Assembly: GCA_023268675.1 (NCBI GenBank)
Contig: JALQTV010000007.1
Span: 1 to 34,057 of the forward strand
DNA from: Saprospiraceae bacterium
GTDB lineage: Bacteria > Bacteroidota > Bacteroidia > Chitinophagales > Saprospiraceae
Length of the DNA: 34,057 bases
Reading direction: 5' to 3'
Of the stretch, positions 8,924-16,487 are shown in pieces (position 1 is the stretch's first letter; each line of letters starts with the position of its first letter). A program made the position numbers and the translations under genes. The notes beneath the pieces were generated by a model, which had not been told where the DNA came from, ran no database searches, and was given only the letters and a program-made list of their open reading frames with translations.

Positions 8924-11605
8924 ATGGAATGTAAACTGAATGGACAATCCCTTGCCTTTGAAGCTTCGCCCGGTACTTCCGCTGTCGAAGTGATAAGAGA
9001 ACAATTCAAATTAACAGGCACGAAAAAGGTTTGTGGGCAGGGTGCTTGTGGCGCTTGCACCGTTTTGCTGGATGGCATACCTGTATTGGCTTGCCTTACA
9101 CCGTCGGAGCACCTGGATGGAAAGACGCTGAATACCGTAGAGTCTTATCAGCATTCCGGCCTTCACCCTGTGCAAAAAGCTTTTGCAGCCAACGATGCAC
9201 TGCAATGTGGATTTTGTACTCCGGGCTTTGTCATGCAAGGTATTTTCTTGTACGATAAATATCGAAGCAAAACATCAAATAAGCCTGACCGAAAAGTCCT
9301 GGCGGCGGCCTTGTCGGGGAATTTATGTCGCTGTGGTGCTTATGCTGGTATTTTAGATGCCATGGAACAAGCCATTGCGGGGAAGTACGACGATCCGGAT
9401 TACCTGCCCGATTATCCCAGGGTAGAAGCTCTTGATAAGGTGACGGGTAAGGCTGTATTTACCGCAGACATTATGCTGCCACAGCAAATGACAGGTTTAA
9501 TAGTCAGATCTACACATCCACACGCACGCATCTTGTCCTGCAATCTGGAAGCTGCCCGCCAATTCCCCGGCGTTGAAGCGGTGATTTCGCTTTATGAGGA
9601 GACCGATCCGGTACTTCGTTATGTGGGGCAGGAGATATGCGCCATTGCTGCAGTAGATATGCCTACGGCAAAAAAAGCTGCCGAAAAGATTCATCTGGAA
9701 CTGGAGCCCTTACCTTTTGTGGTGGATCCTTCAGAGGCAGCTTTACCGGATAGTCCGCTGGTTTATAAAGGCAAGGAAAAAAACAGGGCGCCTAATGCAG
9801 CGGAGGGTATTGTGTTACCCGGTAAATGGAAGCACAATACGCGCAGACCATTGGTAGATTTGCTTTCTGTATTTCCCCGCTTGGCAAGTTTTCGTTTGAA
9901 AAGGGCGGCAAAAAGCAAGCGCAGTGCTTTGTTCAGTACAACCTTCACCACTGCTGCGCAAATCCATACCCCATTTGAACCTCATTGCTGTGTAGCGCAC
10001 TGGGAAGGCGAGGACAAGCTTCGAGTATTTTTATCGACTCAGGCAGTCCATTGGTCAGCTCGTGAAATAGCCTCCATTTTTGGGCTTAAGCCCGAAAATG
10101 TAAAACTCACTGCCAACCACGTGGGGGGAGGATTTGGTAGTAAACTGGATCTGGGGATTGAGGTTCCGGTGAGTATTAAGTTGGCTAAAATAACCGGAAC
10201 TCCTGTTAAGGTGGTTTTTTCCCGCAGGGAAGAAATGATGACAGGAGGATACCGCCCCCCAACGCGGATTGCTTTGTCGCTTGCTGCCAATAGGGATCGC
10301 AAAAAGTTAAAGGCACTTTCGGTAAAAGCAGAAACGTTCAGTGGGATTGGAATCAACACACTGGTTGGAGCCATGCTGAGGTTGGTATATCCCGGTATGC
10401 CGAGACTTATTGATGAGCGGGATGTAGTAAGCAACCTGCCTTCTGCGAAGCCTTTTCGGGGGCCCAGTGCACCGCAATCATACTGGGCTATGGAACAGGC
10501 CATCGATGCCATGGCGCTTGAACTGGGAATGACACCGCTGGAAGCACGGATACAATGGGATCCCAATCGTCTGCGACAAGAACTTTTCCGTAAGGTCGGA
10601 AAATTGACTTTGTGGCAGGAAAGACAAGAAAACGGAGCTCAAAGTGGGCGCTTTCGCACAGGAATCGGAATGGCATCGGGTAACTGGTTTAATTTTTTCC
10701 ATCCCAAAACAAAAGTAAAAGTAGCGGTGTCGGCCAAGGGTATTTCGGTTACCACTGCTACCCAGGACATAGGCACAGGTTCCCGGTCAGTCCTGGCGAC
10801 AGTAGTAGCAGAAGTTTTCGGCTTGCCTGCTGCTACCGTAAATGTTTATATTGGCAGTTCCAGCAGTGTGCAGGGACCAACTTCGGGGGGTAGCAGATCT
10901 ACCAATTCTCTGTACAATAGTGCGAAAGAAGCTGCTTTGGAGGTAAGGGGAAAACTTGAAGCAGCTGTAAAAGATAAATTAGGTGAGGAGCTTGCTTTTT
11001 TCGGCGAAGCCGGCATACATACAGCCAAGGGGCAGATAGACTGGAAAGAGCTGTTTGTAAAGGTGCCTGCCATTTCAGCTACCGTAGAAAGGGGGCACAA
11101 TACTCCATGGAATCTATTGTCCAGAGCACCACTCGGAGCGGATGACGTTGCGATGGGACCTGGGAATCTGGCATCGGTATTCGTGGTGAAAGTCGTGGTG
11201 GATACTTTGCTATCGAAGATCAAGGTTGAAAGCGTGTGGGGAGGAATTGCGAGTGGGAAGATTGTTGTACCTGAACTTGCAAAAAGTCAATGTTACGGCG
11301 GGATCATTCAGGGACTCAGTTATGCGCTTTACGAGGAGCGAGAGGTAGACAAATCCAGTGGGATACCGGTCAATCTGAATTTGGAAAATTACCACATTGC
11401 CGGGATTGGAGACGTTCCGGAGATGGATTTATTTTTCTATGAAGCAGGTTTTGAGCAGCACAAAGGGGAAGTGGCAGGTTTGGGAGAAATCTCTACCATT
11501 CCGGTAGCAGCAGCCTTAGGAAACGCCGTTTTCAATGCACTGGGTGCAACTCCCCGGGATCTGCCCCTTACTATTCCACGAATTTCAGCACTACTTTCAA
11601 AATAA
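8924..11605 (+). CDS. Xanthine dehydrogenase-family molybdenum hydroxylase, fused 2Fe-2S and molybdopterin subunits
   Basis: About 893 residues from ATG 8924; a TTG 24 codons upstream is unlikely to be the start. The N-terminal ferredoxin domain binds one 2Fe-2S cluster with Cys37/42/45/57. The all-helical domain binds the second (Cys95, Cys98, Cys135, Cys137 in QCGFC and NLCRC). From about residue 180 the aldehyde oxidase/xanthine dehydrogenase Mo domains follow: FEPHCCVAHWEG, STQAVHWSAREIA, GGGFGSK, PFRGPSAPQSYWAMEQAID, TQDIGTGS and near the end GLGE, which carries the expected catalytic Glu. In most bacterial homologues the 2Fe-2S and Mo parts are separate chains. A basic stretch of roughly 40 residues precedes the FEPH motif. 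The substrate is unknown, probably an aldehyde or N-heterocycle. Confidence 0.9.
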   Translation: MECKLNGQSLAFEASPGTSAVEVIREQFKLTGTKKVCGQGACGACTVLLDGIPVLACLTPSEHLDGKTLNTVESYQHSGLHPVQKAFAANDALQCGFCTPGFVMQGIFLYDKYRSKTSNKPDRKVLAAALSGNLCRCGAYAGILDAMEQAIAGKYDDPDYLPDYPRVEALDKVTGKAVFTADIMLPQQMTGLIVRSTHPHARILSCNLEAARQFPGVEAVISLYEETDPVLRYVGQEICAIAAVDMPTAKKAAEKIHLELEPLPFVVDPSEAALPDSPLVYKGKEKNRAPNAAEGIVLPGKWKHNTRRPLVDLLSVFPRLASFRLKRAAKSKRSALFSTTFTTAAQIHTPFEPHCCVAHWEGEDKLRVFLSTQAVHWSAREIASIFGLKPENVKLTANHVGGGFGSKLDLGIEVPVSIKLAKITGTPVKVVFSRREEMMTGGYRPPTRIALSLAANRDRKKLKALSVKAETFSGIGINTLVGAMLRLVYPGMPRLIDERDVVSNLPSAKPFRGPSAPQSYWAMEQAIDAMALELGMTPLEARIQWDPNRLRQELFRKVGKLTLWQERQENGAQSGRFRTGIGMASGNWFNFFHPKTKVKVAVSAKGISVTTATQDIGTGSRSVLATVVAEVFGLPAATVNVYIGSSSSVQGPTSGGSRSTNSLYNSAKEAALEVRGKLEAAVKDKLGEELAFFGEAGIHTAKGQIDWKELFVKVPAISATVERGHNTPWNLLSRAPLGADDVAMGPGNLASVFVVKVVVDTLLSKIKVESVWGGIASGKIVVPELAKSQCYGGIIQGLSYALYEEREVDKSSGIPVNLNLENYHIAGIGDVPEMDLFFYEAGFEQHKGEVAGLGEISTIPVAAALGNAVFNALGATPRDLPLTIPRISALLSK

Positions 11606-11609
11606 TCGC

Positions 11610-12557
11610 ATGCAGAGTTATTTTCCTCAGACGCTTGAAGAGGCGGGCAAATTATCCGGAGAGTATAGGGCCGGTGGGACGGATGTTCAGGCCAGGCAAA
11701 TTTCGGGTATCCAAAACGAGGCAATTATTGATCTGGGCAAGATCGAGGGTTTGGCAGAACTTGCCGTGCAAACCGAGGGGCAATATCGTTTGGGAGCCAT
11801 GATGCGGATAACTGAATTGGCCGAAAATCCGCTAATTAGAAGTCATTATTCCTTGTTGGCTGAGGCTGCCGGGGGCATTGCTACTCCGCAGATCAGAAAC
11901 ATGAGTACACTGGGAGGGGCATTGCTGCAGCGATCCCGTTGTCCTTATTTCAGAGAGCCGGATTTTGAGTGTTTGAAAAGGGGAGATGAAAACTGTGGAC
12001 TCAGGGCATCGGGGAAGGCCTTGCCACTTTGTTTTGACCTGGGCCCCTGTGCTTATCCCCATCCTTCCACTTTGGGAATGGTATTGTTGGCTTATGACGC
12101 TCAGGTTGAATTGCAGGATAAATCCCTGATAAAAGTAGCTGATCTCTATGGGCAGGGATCAGACAACAGTCTGGAGCATACCTTAAAGTCGCAGGAAATT
12201 TTGACAGCTGTGTGGTTGCCCAAGCCTATGGAATCGGAAAAATCTGCTTATTTCAGGCTCATGAACCGATCCGAGTCAGAGTGGCCATTGATTGAATGTG
12301 CTGTAAGGTTGTTTCATAAAGGGAATTTGATAGAAGATGCGAGCATCACAGTCGGGGGCATAGCCACTGTTCCCCTTCGACTGACTGTTTGTGAAGAGGT
12401 ATTGAAAGGGCAACCTGTGAGTCCGGAGTTATTCGAAAAGGCTGCCCTTGCAGTATCCCAGATGAATTATCCTATTGTGAAGGAATACAAATGGACTTTG
12501 TTGCCAAGCGTTATTCAGGAAACTCTTTCAATCGCTAGTGGCATTGGAGTAGCTTAA
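11610..12557 (+). CDS. FAD-binding subunit of the molybdenum hydroxylase, with 4Fe-4S insertion
   Basis: A 315-residue partner of the preceding Mo/2Fe-2S protein, starting 4 nt after its stop. The FAD-binding motifs are AGGTDV (21-26) and GGIATPQIRNMSTLGGAL (88-105). Next comes a Cys-rich loop with Cys111, 121, 129, 141 and 147 (CPYFREPDFECLKRG... GPCAYPHPSTL). That loop matches the extra [4Fe-4S]-binding insertion of YagS/PaoB and 4-hydroxybenzoyl-CoA reductase beta subunits. The C-terminal CO dehydrogenase flavoprotein domain follows. The last 30 bp overlap the 3' end of the opposing flavoprotein gene. No XdhC-type maturation factor or cofactor-insertion gene is nearby. Confidence 0.9.
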   Translation: MQSYFPQTLEEAGKLSGEYRAGGTDVQARQISGIQNEAIIDLGKIEGLAELAVQTEGQYRLGAMMRITELAENPLIRSHYSLLAEAAGGIATPQIRNMSTLGGALLQRSRCPYFREPDFECLKRGDENCGLRASGKALPLCFDLGPCAYPHPSTLGMVLLAYDAQVELQDKSLIKVADLYGQGSDNSLEHTLKSQEILTAVWLPKPMESEKSAYFRLMNRSESEWPLIECAVRLFHKGNLIEDASITVGGIATVPLRLTVCEEVLKGQPVSPELFEKAALAVSQMNYPIVKEYKWTLLPSVIQETLSIASGIGVA

Positions 12558-13688
12558 GGCATTGGTGATAGCGGTGGCAATTTTAGGTGCATCTCTCCGA
12601 ATAATTCCCAGTATGCCACCGAGTGAGTAATTGTCATAGCCCAGAAAAAACAATCCTCTGTATTTTTGTTCTCCGATCAGGTATTTGGGAACTTCATAGC
12701 GGTCGAGCAGGCCCTCTGTATCTCCCAGAAATTCTTCTACAGCAGCTTTGTATCCTGTTGCCAGGATGATGGTGTCGATTGTAGCTTCTGAGCCATCACT
12801 GAAGCGAACCCCTGACGGCGTAATTTCATCTATACCGGGTACTACTTTTATTTTTCCTTTTTTTATCTGTTCCAATGTACCGATATCGATGACGGGAGTT
12901 TTACCGGTGACGCGCAATTGTTTTCCCGGAGGCATGGCAGGGGTAGTGATGCCATATTTTTTCAGGTTGCCGACTGTCAGGGAGCGGAGGAGGATTCCCA
13001 GGTTGTCACCCAGCCAGTTGGGAAGTTTTGCCAGTTTCATGGCTGTCAACTGTGTAGGTCTGCCAAAAGCATCCCGTGGGACAATGTTTACCGGATGACG
13101 TACAGAAATCCAGGTAGGGATATCGTGCTCGCTTAGATCCAGGGCAATTTCAGCACCGGTATTCCCCATGCCAATCACCAGGACTTTTTTGCCCCGGAAG
13201 GGCTGTGAATTTTTGAACTCCCGGCTGTGGATGATTTTTCCGCTGAAATTTTCTTGCCCTTTGAAGTGGGGGATATTGGGTATCCGGTTGACTCCGGTTG
13301 CAAACACCATCAGGGGAGAACGATAAGTTACACCAGATTCAGTAGCAGCCTCCCAGTAATCTCCGACCTTTTGGACGGCAATTACTTTTTGATGGAATTG
13401 CGGTTGGATGTCGAAATGAGCTGCATAAGACTCAAAATATCCGATCAGTTCTTTTCGGGAAACATATCTGGGGTAGGCTTCGCCAAAAGGGAAATAGGGC
13501 AGGTGTGAAAACTCTTTTACGGTGTGCAAATGCAGTCTGTCGTAATGCTGGTGCCAGGAATCGGCAATGTTTCCGCTTTTTTCAAGCAGGATATAGGGGA
13601 TGCCTTCCCTGTGAAGGCAGGCAGCTATGGCGAGGCCTGCGGGACCCGCTCCGATGATGGTTACCTGGTTTTGGATTGTATTTTCCAT
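12528..13688 (-). CDS. FMO/CzcO-like FAD- and NAD(P)-dependent oxidoreductase
   Basis: A 386-residue flavoprotein with two Rossmann motifs: GAGPAG for FAD at residues 13-18 and VIGMGNTGAEIA for NAD(P)H in the middle. Between them FSGKIIHSREF fits the flavin monooxygenase signature FxGxxxHxxx(Y/F). The ATG(x)3-type C-terminal motif appears as LATGYKAAVEEFL. Relatives include plant YUCCA enzymes and bacterial 'CzcO' flavoproteins. It is the third gene of a minus-strand operon, 22 nt after the thioesterase, and its 3' end overlaps the convergent FAD-subunit gene by 30 bp. The substrate cannot be deduced. Confidence 0.87.
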   Translation of the reverse strand: MENTIQNQVTIIGAGPAGLAIAACLHREGIPYILLEKSGNIADSWHQHYDRLHLHTVKEFSHLPYFPFGEAYPRYVSRKELIGYFESYAAHFDIQPQFHQKVIAVQKVGDYWEAATESGVTYRSPLMVFATGVNRIPNIPHFKGQENFSGKIIHSREFKNSQPFRGKKVLVIGMGNTGAEIALDLSEHDIPTWISVRHPVNIVPRDAFGRPTQLTAMKLAKLPNWLGDNLGILLRSLTVGNLKKYGITTPAMPPGKQLRVTGKTPVIDIGTLEQIKKGKIKVVPGIDEITPSGVRFSDGSEATIDTIILATGYKAAVEEFLGDTEGLLDRYEVPKYLIGEQKYRGLFFLGYDNYSLGGILGIIRRDAPKIATAITNALSYSNATSD

Positions 13689-13710
13689 GGTGCTTTCGTT
13701 TTAGAAGCTG

Positions 13711-14154
13711 TCAGGAAGATAGTTTTTCTTTCTGGCGGATTTCTTCTGCAAGATAATCCGGTAAATTTACCTTTTTCAATTGTTTGTAATCGTAAGTGAC
13801 CATGTGTCCTCGGGCGATGGCGATCAATCGCTCGTATTTTTGACTGAACATATGTGCTTCCATTAAGACCCTGTCTTCCCGGATTTCGGTAATGGATATG
13901 CCAATATGGACAGTGTCCGGAAAGGTCACAGGAAAAATATATTTGCATTCCTGCCACCCCAGAATGAAATCCACTTCATTTTCAGGGCTTATCAGGTTGA
14001 TGCCAAGATCCATAAAATATTTGATTCTGGCTGATTCGAACCAGCGAAGATAGGTCACGTTGTTGACATGAGAGGCGGCATCCATGTCTCCCCACTGTAC
14101 TTCTATGCGGAGATTGGAAAAAAAATTGTTTGCTAGTGCTTCCTGAAAACCCAT
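13711..14154 (-). CDS. Acyl-CoA thioesterase, 4HBT (YbgC/FadM-like) hot-dog family
   Basis: A 147-residue single hot-dog-domain protein. The hallmark helix region reads WGDMDAASHVNNVTYLRWFESARIKYF: the Asp of GDMD and the HVNN segment are the usual catalytic and structural residues of 4-hydroxybenzoyl-CoA thioesterase-like enzymes. Family members hydrolyse acyl-CoA or acyl-ACP thioesters in the cytoplasm. It sits between a CPBP protease gene (3 nt upstream) and an FMO-like gene (22 nt downstream), so all three are probably transcribed together, though their functions do not form an obvious pathway. Confidence 0.88.
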   Translation of the reverse strand: MGFQEALANNFFSNLRIEVQWGDMDAASHVNNVTYLRWFESARIKYFMDLGINLISPENEVDFILGWQECKYIFPVTFPDTVHIGISITEIREDRVLMEAHMFSQKYERLIAIARGHMVTYDYKQLKKVNLPDYLAEEIRQKEKLSS

Positions 14155-14157
14155 ATT

Positions 14158-14748
14158 TTATGTTTTGTTTTTTCCAAATGGCTTGTCCAACAGTATGCGA
14201 GCATAACCTCCAACCAGATCCAGTAAAAAGTGTGCGGCTATTACAGCCCAAAGGTTTTGGAGCTGCAAGAATACCAGACCCAGAAAAACAGCCATTGCTA
14301 TGATTTTTACCACAGCTTTCCATCCCTGGTACAGGTGCACTACTCCAAAGGCTATTGCGGGTAACAACAACGACAGACCTATTCCTGTTGCTTGAGTGCC
14401 GGCCATGCTGATAACATAAGAAATAAAATAAGCTCTGTATAGTATTTCTTCTGTGACAGCAGCAGTAAAAGCTACAAAAACGTAGTGCAGGTATTCTTGT
14501 CCATTGGCAGGCAAAATTGCAAGGGTAGTTTTATCCGCTTCAGACATTGTTTCAGCACTGCGAAGCCCTGCTATGAAATCTATCAGATACAAAACTGCAA
14601 AAACCAACATAATATAGAGTGGCTGACCTGCGAGGGGTGGTGGATACCCAAAGCCCAGATTCCAGAAACTTCTGCCGGAGCTAAACCATATCAGCAGTAC
14701 AATGGCAGTTAAAACCCACATGCTGAGGCTATTGGAATAATACAGCAT
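14158..14748 (-). CDS. CPBP-family intramembrane glutamic endopeptidase, main reading frame
   Basis: A 196-residue membrane protein with several hydrophobic segments and the Abi/CPBP (Rce1-like) motifs: EEILYR (Glu100, Glu101, Arg105), FGVVHLYQG (His138) and a final HFLLDLVGG (His173). These provide the catalytic Glu and His residues. The family cleaves or processes membrane-associated substrates, with known roles in prenyl-protein processing and bacteriocin immunity; the target here is unknown. The frame as written starts at ATG 14748, inside a run of A, without the first membrane helix usual for the family. That helix is encoded just upstream in another frame (14709-14882), so this is likely the downstream part of a split gene. 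Confidence 0.8.
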   Translation of the reverse strand: MLYYSNSLSMWVLTAIVLLIWFSSGRSFWNLGFGYPPPLAGQPLYIMLVFAVLYLIDFIAGLRSAETMSEADKTTLAILPANGQEYLHYVFVAFTAAVTEEILYRAYFISYVISMAGTQATGIGLSLLLPAIAFGVVHLYQGWKAVVKIIAMAVFLGLVFLQLQNLWAVIAAHFLLDLVGGYARILLDKPFGKNKT

Positions 14749-14882
14749 TTTTTTGATCTTCCAATTTTCCAGAGCCGACGGGGAAAATTATTGCCACCGT
14801 TGCCCAATGACCGTAGTGGGAGCAGCAGGCCCAGGAACAAAATGAACAGATGGTCAAAAAAATTAGGTTCAAAATGCAGCAT
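14709..14882 (-). pseudogene. 5' part of the CPBP protease gene in the other frame (frameshift at A7)
   Basis: A 57-codon frame starting at ATG 14882 encodes a Phe-Asp-His-Leu-rich N-terminus, one hydrophobic helix (FILFLGLLLPLRSLG) and RRLWKI. This is the pattern that opens many CPBP proteins ('DHxF... LxxPL... RRL'). After codon 45 it reaches TCA AAA AAA TGC. The downstream protease frame begins at the ATG inside that sequence, and a single -1 step on the A run joins the two frames into about 241 residues, a normal family length. Without the shift this frame ends at TAA 14709-14711. It may be a programmed slip, a natural indel, or a sequencing error in the homopolymer. Confidence 0.6.
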
Positions 14883-15002
14883 TACATTGTTTCTTGTTTG
14901 TTTTGTTTCTTTGGGTGTATATGGCTTAAACTTACACGCAATTTGAAAGTGTAACGAATTAGAAGCTTTAATGTTAAGAGATTTAAAGCATTAATCAAAA
15001 GG

Positions 15003-15034
15003 TTTTAAACATTGAAATTATTCCCATATTTTTG
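15003..15034 (+). promoter_or_regulatory. Candidate Bacteroidota-type promoter for parA
   Basis: TATTTTTG (15027-15034) fits the Bacteroidota -7 consensus TAnnTTTG exactly. TTTT at 15003-15006, 20 nt upstream, is a partial match to the -33 TTTG. Just upstream, GCTTTAA (14965-14971) and TTAAAGC (14983-14989) form an inverted repeat that could be an operator, for example for ParA-linked autoregulation; that role is inference. The leader to the ATG at 15136 is about 95 nt. Confidence 0.42.
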
Positions 15035-15135
15035 TATTATTGGATTTTAAGCGGGCCAGGCTTTGAAAACAAGCAATTCACCGTATCTTGAACGGCGAAT
15101 ACAACTTAATTTAAAAAGATATCGAAACCACAGGT

Positions 15136-15909
15136 ATGGGATTAATTATTTCTATGCTTAATCATAAAGGAGGAGTCGGCAAAACAACCAGTGCTGTGAA
15201 TATCGGAGCTGCCATGGTGGAGCTGAACAAAAAAGTCTTGCTGGTTGACCTTGATCCTCAGGCCAATCTTTCTCTTTCTTTGGGAGCTCCCCGAGTGCCA
15301 CATACGATCTATGAGGCCATGCGGGGAGAGGCAGATCTAAACCCTGTCAACATCAAGGAGGGCATGGATGTGATTATTTCTACGTTGGATCTCTCGGGAG
15401 CGGAATTAGAATTGATCAATGAAGCAGGAAGGGAGTACATTCTCAGAGAGTTATTCGAGGGGATAAAAGACCAGTATGATTTCGTAATCATTGATTGTCC
15501 GCCGTCTCTGGGGCTTTTGACACTCAATGCCCTGACTTGCAGCGACTATGTCTATATACCGCTACAGGCTCAGTTCCTAGCCCTTCAAGGATTGGCTAAG
15601 ATCAAACAGGTTATTCAGAAAGTCAAGTTGCGGCTGAATAAAAAACTGCAGATTGGCGGGGTGATTGCAACCATGTACGACAATCGGAAGGTACTGAATA
15701 GGGATGTTGTAGAGACGATGATCAAGTATTTCGGCGATGCTGTGTTCAATACTTATATCCGGGAGAATGTTGCACTTGCGGAAGCACCTGCACATCGCAA
15801 GGATATTTTTGAATACAATAGGACAAGCCCGGGGGCAATTGATTACCTGGAGCTGACGAAGGAAATTCTGGAGCGTACTGCCAAAACTACGTTGGAGACA
15901 CAGGCTTAA
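15136..15909 (+). CDS. parA: ParA/Soj-family chromosome partitioning ATPase
   Basis: A 257-residue ParA-type ATPase. The deviant Walker A motif KGGVGKTT is at residues 11-18, including the signature first Lys. Walker A' and B regions follow (VLLVDLDPQANLS; YDFVIIDCPPSLG), then the switch-like PLQAQFLALQGL. It lacks the N-terminal helix-turn-helix of plasmid P1-type ParA, so it is of the chromosomal Soj class. Such ATPases bind DNA non-specifically and move ParB-bound cargo. No parB gene follows. The next gene is a small protein with a ribbon-helix-helix-like end that may be the partner. Confidence 0.93.
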   Translation: MGLIISMLNHKGGVGKTTSAVNIGAAMVELNKKVLLVDLDPQANLSLSLGAPRVPHTIYEAMRGEADLNPVNIKEGMDVIISTLDLSGAELELINEAGREYILRELFEGIKDQYDFVIIDCPPSLGLLTLNALTCSDYVYIPLQAQFLALQGLAKIKQVIQKVKLRLNKKLQIGGVIATMYDNRKVLNRDVVETMIKYFGDAVFNTYIRENVALAEAPAHRKDIFEYNRTSPGAIDYLELTKEILERTAKTTLETQA

Positions 15910-15957
15910 TAAGTTAATAGTTTCTTTTTGCGGCTGTAAAGTGCCCTTAATCAGGGG

Positions 15958-16482
15958 GTGGGTTTGAAGCCGCTCAAAACAATCGATGTGAGTAAGAAGA
16001 ATTTCACTGATGGTTTGGAAAGCTTGTTCATAGAACATACTGAAGAAATCCTTCAGCGGAATCCTCTATTGGGCTATGAAGCCAGATCCGGCCATACACA
16101 GGCAGAGGAAATCTCTTCGAGTAATGAATTGAAAAATCAGTTGGAGTCATTCCTCCAGGAAAATTTTTCAGCAGGTTTTTCGCTGGATGATAACGAATCA
16201 AGTGAAAATGCCGGCGAAGAGGGGCTGCACATCACCAAACCCCTAAGTCCAAAAAGTACGCGGCAATACAACAAGCCCCTCAGTGGATTGGACTTGCTTA
16301 TCAGAGACACTGTTTCTTACGAAGACCAACCTCGTCTAAACATCAGGCGTTTCACTTTTTTCATCGAAAAGACACTATTAAGTCAGATGAAGGCTGCTGC
16401 CAGGCAGGAAGGAATGTAACTGAAAGATCTCATTATTGAAGTGTTTACCCGCTATATCGAAGAGGCACACGGCAAACAATAA
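15958..16482 (+). pseudogene. ParA-linked small protein with RHH-like C-terminus, interrupted by in-frame TAA
   Basis: The frame from GTG 15958 (alternative GTG 15988) runs 153 codons to TAA at 16417-16419, and the same frame then continues for 20 more sense codons to TAA 16480-16482. The protein has a short N-terminal KKNFTDGLESLF motif and a polar, probably disordered middle. It ends in PLSGLDLLIRDTV, then RRFTFFIEKTLLSQMKAAAR, which looks like a ribbon-helix-helix strand plus first helix. The stretch after the stop, LKDLIIEVFTRYIEEAHGKQ, is the expected second helix. The gene follows parA by 48 nt and may encode its DNA-binding or regulatory partner. One base change (for example TCA to TAA) explains the stop. 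The 153-residue product could still be functional. Confidence 0.6.
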
Positions 16483-16487
16483 GTTTT

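Noticed and set aside
12528-14882. Secondary-metabolite cluster (FMO, thioesterase, protease)
   Set aside because: No synthase, carrier protein or transporter is nearby; a loose operon is sufficient explanation.
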